Positions 1-7,570 of a DNA stretch of 47,428 nt are shown piece by piece; position 1 is the stretch's first letter, and each line of letters opens with the position of its first letter. This stretch comes from Desulfosudis oleivorans (GTDB lineage: Bacteria; Desulfobacterota; Desulfobacteria; Desulfobacterales; SURF-7): NCBI GenBank assembly GCA_020723325.1, contig DYJD01000042.1, positions 1 to 47,428 on the forward strand, written 5' to 3'. The notes under the pieces are model-generated. The model worked only from the letters and a program-made list of their open reading frames with translations, was not told the origin of the DNA and ran no database searches. Made by a program: the position numbers and the translations under genes.

Positions 1-3
1 CAG

Positions 4-49
4 GTGGGGGATTTTCAAGTGGCCACAAGTGGGGGATTTTGGGTGGCCA
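4..49. repeat. Tandem imperfect 22-bp repeat at the left window edge
   Basis: Two head-to-tail copies lie at 4-25 and 29-49. Each starts GTGGGGGATTTT and ends GTGGCCA, and they differ by a CAA or GG filling in the middle. The right side runs into the 3' end of the lipoprotein gene. Several degenerate copies of a motif ending in TGGCCA are typical of the termini of some insertion sequences (IS21-like elements come to mind), so this may be the edge of an element lying left of the window. No transposase is visible, so this is inference. Confidence 0.55.
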
Positions 50-506
50 TCCGGGGCGCGAGCGCGCCGGGAGCCTGGGACAGGGTGAAAATGCGGTTGT
101 CAAGGCCCAGGAGCAGGGTGTAATCATCCACTTGGTGAAACTCGAACACGCCGGTATCGCAGATCAGCCGGAAACCCGGCACATCAGTGCCGGCCATGCC
201 CAAGACCTGCATGGCTTTTTCAGCCGGTGGCGGCAGATTGCCCTGAAAAAGTACTTCCGGCGGTAGGCGCGTGGCCTCAAGCCGCGCGTTGTCGCAGCTC
301 AAGGCCCCCGGACCCCGCGCCACGCGGCCACTGAAAACAACCATGGCGCCTATCCATTCCCTGGCCCCGTGCATCCGGTCGTCCGGCTTCCAGGGCGCGA
401 CCGCGGACCGAATGATGCGAAAAGGACGGTCCGGGGATATGTTTTCATGGACGAGGCCAGAGCAGCCGGCCAGAACAATCGCAAGGATCAGGGCATAAGG
501 CTTCAT
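15..506 (-). CDS. Small lipoprotein of unknown function; 3' end inside a repeat
   Basis: A 163-residue protein that I do not recognise. It starts MKPYALILAIVLAGCSG, a lipoprotein signal with an LAGC lipobox and predicted lipidated Cys15, so it should be anchored in the outer or inner membrane facing the periplasm. The ATG at 506 is chosen because GGAG lies 7 bases before it and it starts 4 bases after the stop of the ankyrin gene, so the two are probably translated together. The mature part has two further cysteines (in ALSCDNA and LICDTG) that could form a disulfide. The last dozen residues (ATQNPPLVAT and just before) are encoded by the tandem repeat at the window edge, so the native C-terminus may have been replaced by an insertion. 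Confidence 0.7.
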   Translation of the reverse strand: MKPYALILAIVLAGCSGLVHENISPDRPFRIIRSAVAPWKPDDRMHGAREWIGAMVVFSGRVARGPGALSCDNARLEATRLPPEVLFQGNLPPPAEKAMQVLGMAGTDVPGFRLICDTGVFEFHQVDDYTLLLGLDNRIFTLSQAPGALAPRMATQNPPLVAT

Positions 507-510
507 GGAT

Positions 511-1992
511 TCACTCCAGCTCGGCAAGGGTGTTGCGCCAGACCCCGCGGTCATCCCAGCTTTCCCGGGCAATTCGCCAGGTTCCGGCCTTTTTCTTCAA
601 AACATGGACATACAGATCCCGGGCGCTGTCTCCGGTGGTAAAGACCACGGCCGCGTCTTGTTGGATCAGGGCCGCGAAAAACGCGGGTTCGCGTGGTCTT
701 GCATTCGCATAAAACCGGCGGGCCACACCCTTAAAAAAATCAGCGGGCCAGCCGTCGGTCACCTGCCGGGCTTCTTCCGGATTCCCGGCTTCGAGCGCGG
801 CCCAATACCGCCGGATCAGGGGCATGAAGTCCATGGTGTCGGTTTGGGTGAGATATTGGCGCTGGATCGGCACGACTATGCCCCTTCCGCCGGCCCTAGC
901 CAGCATCTCGACCATCAGCCAGTCGGCGTTGTCGTAGGCGGACTCGAGCGGCGTAACCCTCCATCCGGCATGCATCTGGTTTGCGTTGGCGCCGGCCTCG
1001 AGAAGCCATTCGGCTATTTGCCTCCGGCCTTGCTGGACGGCATTGAGCAAGGGAGGGTATCCATTGGCGTCGGGCTGATTCGGATCAAACCCGTATTGCC
1101 TGAGAAGCATGAACATGCCACGCGAGGTCACGTGAAAGACCGCCGCAACGTTGCTCGGATCGATCAGGTTGGGCGACACCCCACGTTTGAGCCACTTTTC
1201 CGCCATAACCGGGTCATTGGCATCCAGGGCCTGGATAAAACGCTTTTCAAGCGTTTTCCTTATTTCTTCGGAGCCCTCGCGGGCCTTGAGGAGAAACCCC
1301 ACTCCGGCCGTACCAAGGCAGAAAAGGAAAAGCGCGAAGAAAAAGCCGGATGTGGCCCGTTTGGCCAGATTCCGGATGCCGGAAGCCGTGTCACCGGGAA
1401 ACATTTCGAGCCCGCCGGTGTTGAAGTCCTGAATGAGCCCTTTTTTCAAGGCATCGTATTTGCCGATAACACAAACCTGGGTCCCGGCATTCAAGGTCTC
1501 CTCGGGAAACGCCTCAGGGACCGGAAAACCCATCAGCTGCATATCACCCGCTGGTGTTTTGATCGCGCAGGGCGCCATGCCATAGCCGCTCAGAAATACA
1601 TCCTTCTCGAAACACGTTTCACGAGTTTTTCCGTCACCGAGGGTGCGAGTGTGCCGATGAAAAAACTCGTATCCATGAATGACGCAGGCCCGTTTGGTGA
1701 ACGGCGCAAGGAGGGGATCTTTCAGCAATACCAGCGGGCCGTCAGCGGCGTAGGTTTTTCCGTGTTCAGGGGGTTGTCCGTCGCGGCACCGGATGATCTG
1801 ACGCCGCTGCTTCAGGGCGATCACGCTGTTTCGCACAAGGCCCCAGGCGCAGGAAATCAGAAATCCGCCGCCAATGGCGCCGTACAAGTGGCCCGGCGGT
1901 TCGAAACGCGGGGTAAAGGCAACGTACAAGCCAAAACCCGCAAGTGCCCAAATCACGAAAATTTCAAGACATCCACGTTTGATCGCCTTCAT
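511..1992 (-). CDS. Membrane protein with GIDE-like domain, ankyrin repeats and NTF2-like tail
   Basis: A 493-residue protein. Two N-terminal membrane helices (about 9-28 and 34-55) are followed by a soluble segment resembling the GIDE/MULAN-type domain (about 75-185). A third helix follows (FFFALFLFCLGTAGVGFLL, near 213-232). Ankyrin-like repeats then occupy about 250-345 (NGYPPLLNAVQQGRRQIAEW and flanks). The last 110 residues end VLKKKAGTWRIARESWDD, reminiscent of NTF2/DUF4440 folds. Such proteins are thought to act through protein contacts; no catalytic site is visible. An upstream ATG at 2016 has no usable ribosome site, while the ATG at 1992 has GGA 7 bases ahead, so 1992 is preferred. 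It is followed after 11 bases of stop and spacer by the lipoprotein start, suggesting a two-gene operon. The domain names rest on pattern memory only. Confidence 0.7.
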   Translation of the reverse strand: MKAIKRGCLEIFVIWALAGFGLYVAFTPRFEPPGHLYGAIGGGFLISCAWGLVRNSVIALKQRRQIIRCRDGQPPEHGKTYAADGPLVLLKDPLLAPFTKRACVIHGYEFFHRHTRTLGDGKTRETCFEKDVFLSGYGMAPCAIKTPAGDMQLMGFPVPEAFPEETLNAGTQVCVIGKYDALKKGLIQDFNTGGLEMFPGDTASGIRNLAKRATSGFFFALFLFCLGTAGVGFLLKAREGSEEIRKTLEKRFIQALDANDPVMAEKWLKRGVSPNLIDPSNVAAVFHVTSRGMFMLLRQYGFDPNQPDANGYPPLLNAVQQGRRQIAEWLLEAGANANQMHAGWRVTPLESAYDNADWLMVEMLARAGGRGIVVPIQRQYLTQTDTMDFMPLIRRYWAALEAGNPEEARQVTDGWPADFFKGVARRFYANARPREPAFFAALIQQDAAVVFTTGDSARDLYVHVLKKKAGTWRIARESWDDRGVWRNTLAELE

Positions 1993-2145
1993 GTGGATTT
2001 CCGGATCAAATATCATCCTTGCATTAGGGTTGGTGAAAACCGTTTATGCCTCTTCGAAGGATATTTTGTGTTTCCTTCCTGGTACACGATCCGTATGCCG
2101 GGCAGTGTGGGAGGGGGTGACCATGAGGTCGCTCCCTATCTATAC

Positions 2146-2364
2146 CTACCTTTCTCTTCCTTTTCTAACGATATCTACAATTTCTTTTGTTGTGATATTC
2201 GCTTTTATAAAAGGCACATCTAAAGGAGAAGATGCGGTTTGATCAGGAATTAATGCAAAAGTTCGACCATCTTTTCTTCGAATTAATACCTTTCCGGTGT
2301 TCTCTGCTTGCTCAAGTACAGCGGCAAGCTTTTGCCTGGCTTCTGAATATGTATAGACTCGCAT
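2146..2364 (-). CDS. Phd/YefM-type antitoxin of a toxin-first TA pair
   Basis: A 72-residue protein starting MRVYTYSEARQKLAAVLEQ, the classic Phd/YefM N-terminal DNA-binding and dimerisation fold, including the basic RRKDGRTFALIP strand-turn. The C-terminal 30 residues (from about TASSPLDVPF) should wrap the toxin. The ATG at 2364 is preceded by a perfect GGAGG six bases away, whereas the longer reading frame from 2385 has none. It begins one base after the TAA of the PIN toxin gene. In this pair the toxin gene comes first, the reverse of the usual vapBC order. The antitoxin is expected to neutralise the PIN RNase and repress the shared promoter. Confidence 0.88.
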   Translation of the reverse strand: MRVYTYSEARQKLAAVLEQAENTGKVLIRRKDGRTFALIPDQTASSPLDVPFIKANITTKEIVDIVRKGRER

Positions 2365-2365
2365 T

Positions 2366-2758
2366 TTAAACCTCCAATGCTTCAATATTGATGCTTTGGG
2401 CAGCCGTCTTTAATTTTGAATCCAAAGTCAATAGGGGCGACTTATATCGTATAGCGCAGTCCAAAAGATATGCATCATAGGCGTACATCTTTATCTCTTT
2501 TGATAGTCGTAATGCATTGGGAATATCTATTTCGACATACCTGAGGGGGATGCTTTGAAATATTTTTACTCCCTTTCTCGCGTCATCAAGTGTTATCCGA
2601 TCTTGCTTAAACATTGCCGAAAACGCATTGCCGATTTCCCATGGTATGGAACCAGGCCCTATCAGAGTGTTCCCAGTGGTTATTGTGATGATTTTAGATC
2701 GTTCAGATTCCCCAACGATTACCGCGATCAAAGCGCTCGTATCGATTACAATGTCCAT
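2366..2758 (-). CDS. PIN-domain ribonuclease toxin (VapC-like)
   Basis: A 130-residue PIN domain starting MDIVIDTSALIAVIVGE. It carries the first acidic metal ligand in IDTSA, the second in the PWEIGNA helix, and later acidic residues in YDAYLLDCAI and LTLDSKL. PIN toxins are Mg-dependent endoribonucleases that cut tRNA or rRNA when freed from the antitoxin. The frame is open to 2815, but the start at 2758 is chosen because GGAG lies 6 bases upstream and a strong promoter at 2788-2815 would begin transcription near 2781, inside any longer version. Its stop is one base from the Phd-type antitoxin start, so the two are co-translated. Confidence 0.9.
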   Translation of the reverse strand: MDIVIDTSALIAVIVGESERSKIITITTGNTLIGPGSIPWEIGNAFSAMFKQDRITLDDARKGVKIFQSIPLRYVEIDIPNALRLSKEIKMYAYDAYLLDCAIRYKSPLLTLDSKLKTAAQSINIEALEV

Positions 2759-2784
2759 TTCGGGCTCCAGGATTTGCATTTTAG

Positions 2785-2815
2785 ACAATTGTACAACAAT
2801 TGCGGAATTTGTCAA
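2785..2815 (-). promoter_or_regulatory. Promoter and operator of the PIN/Phd pair
   Basis: On the minus strand TTGACA (2810-2815) and TACAAT (2788-2793) are separated by 16 bp, an excellent sigma-70-type promoter 23-30 bases before the toxin ATG. Two copies of the ACAATTG motif, itself nearly palindromic (2785-2792 and 2796-2803), are 11 bp apart and cover the -10 and spacer, as expected for autorepression by the antitoxin-toxin complex. The operator role is inferred. Confidence 0.7.
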
Positions 2816-2878
2816 TAATCGTGAGGTAGAACGTTCGCCCTAACCGGCAGTGAAAAGCAGAGCGACGCTGGAACGTTT

Positions 2879-3832
2879 TCAGATTCCTTCATGAAGGGTT
2901 TGAAGCGATGTTCCATAGGTTCGGGAAAGGGCTGTCACCCATTCCCGGATGCGCGCTTTGGCATGGGGCGGCTCCAGGACCTCCACCAGGGGGCCGAAGC
3001 TCATGATCCAACTGTAGACCCATTCGTCCTCGGGAAAAGGAAAGAAGCCCATGATGGTGCCGTCGGGCATGAAATGCAGGCTGTCGGCATCGTAGTATTC
3101 GGTGATCCGGCCCCTGGCTGACGGGGCGAAACGCAGGACGAAAAGGGTCTTGGGCCGTGGGTCGCCGGTCTGCTTCAGCTCATCATTATACGGCGGATGG
3201 ACGTCCGCATTAAAATATTCGGGTTGGGGAATCGCTTGCATGATCCGGCTAACTTTAAATAAACGCATGGCCTGCCGGAGACGGCAGAATCCGTAAACAT
3301 ACCAGGACGAACCTTTGATGATCACGCTCAGCGGCTCGATGGCGCGGTGGGTAATATCACCGTCGGGCGCGGCGTACTGGATCGCCATCACCTGATTGTT
3401 TTCCACGGCGCGGTGGATTTCTTGGAAAAGCCGCCTCCGGCCTTCATCCAGTCCCCAGGGGGTGAAATCCATGATCAGGGTGTCGTGGCCTTTTTGGGGT
3501 TGCGCATCACGGGCAAGACTGAGGAGTTTTTCCTCTGTTTGCTTGAGGCCGGCGTGATTCAAGAGGGTGTTGAGACGGCCCACCAGGGACGTGAGGGCCG
3601 TCAATTCCCGGGGTGCGAAATAATGCCGATTCACCGTGTAGGTATCTAAAATCCGGTAACCGCCCTCCTTGCCCCGGTCGGTGTAAATGGGAATCCCGGC
3701 CAGGGCCAGGGATTCCATGTCCCTTTGGACGGTCCGCAAGGATACTTCGAAATGCTCGGCAAGCTCCCTGGCCGTCACCTTCTTGCGGTTGATCAGATAC
3801 AGGGTGATGGCCAGGAGACGGTCTGTTTTCAT
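2879..3832 (-). CDS. YafY-type HTH and WYL-domain transcriptional regulator
   Basis: A 317-residue regulator. The N-terminal HTH_11 winged helix covers residues 1-60 (RLLAITLYLINRKKVTAREL, then SLRTVQRDMESLALAGIP). A helical linker follows, with a WYL domain from about 145 to 225 containing IKGSSWYVYGFCRLRQAMR, and a WCX-like C-terminal extension. WYL domains sense nucleic acid or small ligands and switch DNA binding. The gene follows the zinc-ribbon gene by 31 bases, an arrangement common for this regulator family, so the pair is probably one operon. AGGG lies about 9 bases before the ATG. The target genes are unknown. Confidence 0.88.
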   Translation of the reverse strand: MKTDRLLAITLYLINRKKVTARELAEHFEVSLRTVQRDMESLALAGIPIYTDRGKEGGYRILDTYTVNRHYFAPRELTALTSLVGRLNTLLNHAGLKQTEEKLLSLARDAQPQKGHDTLIMDFTPWGLDEGRRRLFQEIHRAVENNQVMAIQYAAPDGDITHRAIEPLSVIIKGSSWYVYGFCRLRQAMRLFKVSRIMQAIPQPEYFNADVHPPYNDELKQTGDPRPKTLFVLRFAPSARGRITEYYDADSLHFMPDGTIMGFFPFPEDEWVYSWIMSFGPLVEVLEPPHAKARIREWVTALSRTYGTSLQTLHEGI

Positions 3833-3863
3833 AAGGTATTGCCCTGTGGCGCCGTCCGTTTCA

Positions 3864-4118
3864 TTATTTCCAGCGCGCCAGATTGGGAAGTGTTGTTTTA
3901 AGCAGGGTGCGCGCCTCCTTTTCCGGCATGCCGGATTTCACCATGTGGGGCACGCAGATTTCGATCATCTCCGTCATGGTCACATCCTGGGTGAAAGTTC
4001 CTTTCTGATAGCAATAGGTGCAGAACTCGTCGGACCGGGAGCCGTCCGCCTTGGTTCCTTTCAGTGCGTCTTCAAAAATGGGCATGCTGCAACTCTGGCA
4101 AAATGTTTGGGTATTCAT
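3864..4118 (-). CDS. Small zinc-ribbon protein paired with the WYL regulator
   Basis: An 84-residue protein with two CxxC knuckles, Cys7/Cys10 (FCQSC) and Cys33/Cys36 (FCTYC), matching the putative zinc-ribbon family (zf-ribbon_2) often found next to WYL regulators. The region between the knuckles (FEDALKGTKADGSRSDE) and the C-terminal helix (PEKEARTLLKTTLPNL) are also family-like. It probably binds one Zn ion; its biochemical role is not established. GGAGG lies 8 bases before the ATG. It is the first gene of the zinc-ribbon and WYL-regulator operon. Confidence 0.85.
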   Translation of the reverse strand: MNTQTFCQSCSMPIFEDALKGTKADGSRSDEFCTYCYQKGTFTQDVTMTEMIEICVPHMVKSGMPEKEARTLLKTTLPNLARWK

Positions 4119-4190
4119 GGTCCTTGCCTCCGTTTGGTTTTTGGGGTCACTGTTTTGGGAAAATTGAAAATTTTAACTTGGCATCTTCGG

Positions 4191-4258
4191 GCTCGTGCTC
4201 AACGAAAAGGTATAGGAAGTCGATTACGATTACGATTACGAGCAAGAGCAAGAGCAAG
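4191..4258. repeat. Hexamer-rich palindromic element, short copy
   Basis: The right half is CGATTACGATTACG followed by three AGCAAG units (4221-4258). The left half is a remnant GCTCGTGCTC (4191-4200), which is complementary to the AGCAAGAGC part. It is the same family as the longer inverted element at 5532-5679. Confidence 0.75.
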
Positions 4259-4381
4259 AAAAAACTTCTTAAATCCCTTATCAGCCAATTTTTAGACCAA
4301 TCTACCCTGCCTATTACGACAGCATCTTGTCGTAATTGCCAGAACTTTTTTCATCCAAACATTGATCTTTTTTCCACTAAA

Positions 4382-4408
4382 ATCGCGGCTGGAAGCCGCT
4401 CCCACAAT
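4382..4408 (+). repeat. REP-like palindrome, copy 1
   Basis: The core CGGCTGGAAGCCGC is a stem with an imperfect loop, preceded by ATCG and followed by TCCCACAAT. Close copies occur at 31469-31495 (same orientation), 39646-39670 (inverted) and, degenerate, at 40779-40803 (inverted). All four are outside genes. This resembles extragenic palindromes mobilised by RAYT-type transposases; no such transposase is in the window. Confidence 0.75.
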
Positions 4409-4459
4409 AGAACACAATGGAGCCCAAGGGAGAAATATCGAATTGGCGGCCAATACTTT

Positions 4460-5476
4460 TCACCCGTCTGAATTGGGATTCAGCGGAATTACACGGAACC
4501 ATGTCTGGCAATCAAAAGGCAGTTTCTCTTCTGGCCCCACCCCCAACAGCTTGAGTTCCGGATAGCACGGCAAGTCCTTGGCTTTCAAAACCAGCACTTT
4601 TTCCACATCCGACACCTGGATATCCAGGCCCTGGGCGTTGAAAACAGTCTTAAGCTCCTGATAAATCCCGGCCTGATTAGCCGTGCTGCGCACAAAAGCA
4701 TTTTCGTCCCCTTTTTTACACCTGCCGCGCTTGGCATCCCAATTTCTAGACAAATGGGCTGCCAGCATGAGCCGTTTTGACAAATCCAAGCAACTGGTCT
4801 TGGACGGGCCAAGTCTTCCCCAATAAAGGCTCCAATCGGATCTGGGCAAGGATCCGGATTGAAGCACAACCTCAAGCAGGTTTGCAATCAGCGGAGCCTG
4901 CTCCTTTAGCGACAGAGAACACGTTGAACGCGCCAAGGATACCCCCAGCTCATTATCCCGAATCTCCCAAGTGAGTATGCAACCATCACTGCTGATCCGA
5001 TATCTGGTTTCTTTATATTCCAGGTTGCGCTCTGTCGCAACCGTTGCAGCCAACTCAAATTCCACCGGCAGGACTTGCAGAGTCTCCGGATTATCCCTTA
5101 TTAAAACGCGATACCGACCTGGTCCGGCTTTTGAGCAGGCCTTGTGCAATTTCCTCCTCCAATTGATCTCAATCTGACCGCCGACCGGCAATGGTTTGGC
5201 AGAAACAGATTCCTTGGAAGCGCATTGCCAAAGAGGGGCGGCGGCAAACCGCCACTCGGCCGTTTTTTCATCCCATTGCTCTACTATCAGGTTTTCACGC
5301 AATATGATTTCCGAGCCGGAATTGGTCACACTGAACAGCACCTGTTCCGGTTCCACCTGCACCTTAATGGCAACGGCCGGGCCGGGATTTTCTTCTGCCT
5401 GTACATGTTCAAGCATCATTAAATTAGCGGACAAAAGTCCAATCAGCACTGGAAATATTCGTAGTAAATTTTTCAT
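4460..5476 (-). CDS. Secreted protein of unknown function
   Basis: A 338-residue protein with a clear signal peptide (MKNLLRIFPVLIGLLSANLM, cleavage near VQA-EE at residue 27), so periplasmic or exported. I do not recognise a family. The N-terminal half (about 30-145) alternates beta strands and looks like an immunoglobulin-type domain (VLFSVTNSGSEIILREN, RYRVLIRDNPETLQV). The C-terminal half is helical with paired cysteines (CILTWEI, CSLSLKEQ, CLDLSKR, RCKKGDE, CYPELK, CQTWFR), suggesting disulfides. The start is supported by the signal peptide; only a short AAGG close to the ATG is present. It is flanked on both sides by hexamer-rich palindromes, so it stands alone as a transcription unit. 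Confidence 0.75.
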   Translation of the reverse strand: MKNLLRIFPVLIGLLSANLMMLEHVQAEENPGPAVAIKVQVEPEQVLFSVTNSGSEIILRENLIVEQWDEKTAEWRFAAAPLWQCASKESVSAKPLPVGGQIEINWRRKLHKACSKAGPGRYRVLIRDNPETLQVLPVEFELAATVATERNLEYKETRYRISSDGCILTWEIRDNELGVSLARSTCSLSLKEQAPLIANLLEVVLQSGSLPRSDWSLYWGRLGPSKTSCLDLSKRLMLAAHLSRNWDAKRGRCKKGDENAFVRSTANQAGIYQELKTVFNAQGLDIQVSDVEKVLVLKAKDLPCYPELKLLGVGPEEKLPFDCQTWFRVIPLNPNSDG

Positions 5477-5531
5477 AACCTTGCACTGATCCGAGGGATT
5501 CAGAATATTTTTTCACCACTTTTACTCAATG

Positions 5532-5679
5532 TCGTGCTCTTGCTCTTGCTCGTGCTCAGCGTAGCGGTACTCGTAATCGTAATCGAAACACAAATTTGAA
5601 TTGCACATAAACAGCAGATTACGAGTACTATTACGACTACGATTACGAGTATGAGTACGAGCAAGAGCAAGAGCAAGAA
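5532..5679. repeat. Hexamer-rich palindromic element, long inverted copy
   Basis: The left arm (5532-5585) is built of GCTCTT and CGTAAT units. The right arm (about 5617-5679) is its approximate reverse complement, built of GATTAC, GAGTA and AGCAAG units, with about 30 bp between. Folded, it would be an imperfect hairpin of roughly 55 bp per arm. On the minus strand it stays open as a DYDYEYRY...EQEQE-like peptide, which explains a spurious reading frame here. It separates two minus-strand genes. Confidence 0.8.
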
Positions 5680-5709
5680 ATAAACGGTAAAACGGATTTT
5701 TCCACACCC

Positions 5710-6042
5710 TTAACATTTCTTCTTGGCTACCAATACTTCCACCGGTACGATTTTTGAAGGCGCCGGATAGATTTTTTCCTTCTGCATGCCGAAGGGTTCC
5801 AAAAATTCCGCCCATTGTTGGGCCGGAACATTTTTCCAGTATCCCGCCGCATTCATACTCTGTTGTTTCTCGCTTTTTCTTTTTGCGGATAGATAGGTCT
5901 GCCACACCGCCGCCTCTTGATTGATCGCCTCTGCCGGCCGGTCAGGACAAATATTGAAATGGCACACATTGCTCTCGTATACCTTTTCCGGAATAATGCC
6001 GTTTTGATCGGCCTGGGCCTCGACTATCTCCCAATTATTCAT
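5710..6042 (-). CDS. Hypothetical 110-residue protein
   Basis: I do not recognise this protein. It is soluble with no signal peptide, has single cysteines in SNVCHFNICPDRP and at the very C-terminus, and is rich in aromatic and basic residues in the middle (AGYWKNVPAQQWAEFLEPFG). A good ribosome site (GGAGAGGAG directly before ATG) supports it. It follows the diguanylate cyclase by 51 bases, and a TATAAT on the minus strand at 6093-6098 overlaps the cyclase stop codon, so it may have its own promoter. The long palindrome lies just downstream of its stop. Confidence 0.65.
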   Translation of the reverse strand: MNNWEIVEAQADQNGIIPEKVYESNVCHFNICPDRPAEAINQEAAVWQTYLSAKRKSEKQQSMNAAGYWKNVPAQQWAEFLEPFGMQKEKIYPAPSKIVPVEVLVAKKKC

Positions 6043-6093
6043 TGCTCCTCTCCTTCAGTAGGACGTGGAAATCAGGGCAATCGCAATTTGGAA

Positions 6094-7422
6094 TTATAGC
6101 AATATATGGTCTGTATGCTGCCCGCGATATACCGCTTTCACCGATGCATTTCTGCCTTGTGCTTTGGCATGATACAGGGCGCCGTCGGCAATGGTGATCA
6201 GCTTGTCGAAGGTGATGTCCGGATCATCATATTCATAAAATGGATAGAGGACAAAACCAATGGAACAGGTCAGCCCCAGGGTCCGGTTCTCTGTTACCGC
6301 AAATGTGGAGGTCTGGATGTATCCATGCAGCTTTTTGGCAATATCCGCGGCATTGGTTTCATCGATGTTTTTCAATATAAGCACAAACTCTTCGCCGCCG
6401 AAACGACTGACAACGTCATCACTTCTGACAGATTCCTTGAGTTTATTCGCAAACTGAATCAGCACCATATCCCCAGCATCATGACCGTATTGGTCATTTA
6501 CTTGCTTGAAATGATCGATATCCACCATAATGATCCCGTAGCCCTTACGAACATCCAGTTGTCTGCTGTTGCGGCCATTGATCTGCCGCCGGAAATTTCG
6601 GATAAAGGCCTCGATTTCCGGCATGATGATTTCAAATAGATAGCGCCGGTTTTTTACCGATGTCAGCGGGTCCGATAGGGATAGCTCATTCAGCTCCAAA
6701 TTCTTTTCCACAAGTTCGGCATTGAGCCGCTCGGTTTGCACCTTTTCTTTTTCTAGACTGCGCACAAGCTGGTCATTGTCATAACGTAAATATAAGGAAT
6801 CCCGCAGGTCGCGGCTGAGCCGGATGGCCATGACAGAAACAAGGGTATAAAAAACAATCCCCAAAACCACCATGGGAGAAACGACACTCTTGTTCATCAT
6901 GTACAAACCCACGGTGGGGATCATGAACACGGGAGTGGAATAGACAAAATAGATCGGCAGGTAGTTGTGATAGGAGCCGGCACTGCCCACGATCATCCCC
7001 CCCGCAATGAAATACATAAAGATAACATATTCAAATTGGGATGGATCCATAAGAAATATTCCGGATGATCCGAATAGAATGCCGGCTAAAGCAAAAGAAA
7101 TGAGGGTGCCGATTTTCCAGGCCGCGAGATGCGCCTTATTAAAACGAATCCGGTAGTAGTAGATGATAATGTAGCGACTCAGGGCATAGGCGATATTAGC
7201 GGAGCACCAGATAAGCACAATTCTGCGGGAAATAACATTCCACAAAACCACCCCGATGATGATGCAGTTGATAATCGTTGCGGACATGCTGATGGCAAGG
7301 CTGGCGATCAGCTTGTCGAATCTGTTCAACTCAACATATTGGTCCCGATCGGTATCTTCCGATATATTTTTCACAAGTGTGGACGTGATCGGGGGGCAGC
7401 AACTCTCCACTTGACCATTCAT
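6094..7422 (-). CDS. Membrane-bound GGDEF diguanylate cyclase
   Basis: A 442-residue protein that makes cyclic di-GMP from two GTP. About six membrane helices (37-200) form an uncharacterised sensor. A short coiled coil (about 215-245) leads to a GGDEF domain with the active-site signature RFGGEEF (342-346 for GGEEF) and a product-inhibition I-site RSDD five residues before it. The substrate-binding segment GIIMVDIDHFKQVND is intact, so it should be active. A 25-residue insertion rich in Arg (RNFRRQINGRNSRQ) precedes it. The ATG at 7422 is chosen because AGGA lies 7 bases ahead; the longer frame would need a TTG without a ribosome site. It is the last large gene of the minus-strand signalling block. 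Confidence 0.9.
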   Translation of the reverse strand: MNGQVESCCPPITSTLVKNISEDTDRDQYVELNRFDKLIASLAISMSATIINCIIIGVVLWNVISRRIVLIWCSANIAYALSRYIIIYYYRIRFNKAHLAAWKIGTLISFALAGILFGSSGIFLMDPSQFEYVIFMYFIAGGMIVGSAGSYHNYLPIYFVYSTPVFMIPTVGLYMMNKSVVSPMVVLGIVFYTLVSVMAIRLSRDLRDSLYLRYDNDQLVRSLEKEKVQTERLNAELVEKNLELNELSLSDPLTSVKNRRYLFEIIMPEIEAFIRNFRRQINGRNSRQLDVRKGYGIIMVDIDHFKQVNDQYGHDAGDMVLIQFANKLKESVRSDDVVSRFGGEEFVLILKNIDETNAADIAKKLHGYIQTSTFAVTENRTLGLTCSIGFVLYPFYEYDDPDITFDKLITIADGALYHAKAQGRNASVKAVYRGQHTDHILL

Positions 7423-7570
7423 GTAAAAATCCTGAATTCTTGAATTCAATACCAAGCGTTTATATCAGGCTTTTTGTTTAACAGATGTAGGAATAAGACT
7501 CAAGATGAAAAGTCGGTGAACAGTGTTGGAAGACAGTGGGGATTTGTTCACTCATGGCGTTTACCCCGCA

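Larger units (their letters stand above)
4119..4459. other. Gene-free stretch holding two repeat elements
   Basis: A 341-bp region between the start of the zinc-ribbon gene and the 3' end of the secreted-protein gene. It holds a hexamer-rich palindromic element (4191-4258), a short direct inverted pair (TTGTCGTAAT region near 4315-4340) and a REP-like palindrome (4382-4408). No convincing open reading frame with a ribosome site is seen. The promoter of the zinc-ribbon operon must lie here, but no clear hexamers were found. Confidence 0.6.

Noticed and set aside
505-2223. A 572-codon open frame on the plus strand opposite the ankyrin gene
   Set aside because: It has no recognisable domain, no good ribosome site and low-complexity composition, while the minus-strand frame has membrane helices and ankyrin repeats. 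It is a shadow of the real gene.
4191-4258. CRISPR array from the regularly repeated units
   Set aside because: The units are six bases long, contiguous and palindromic, without unique spacers.
5522-5905. A 127-codon minus-strand frame overlapping the 110-residue hypothetical protein
   Set aside because: Its C-terminal half is translated from the hexamer palindrome and its start lies inside another gene in a different frame without a ribosome site.
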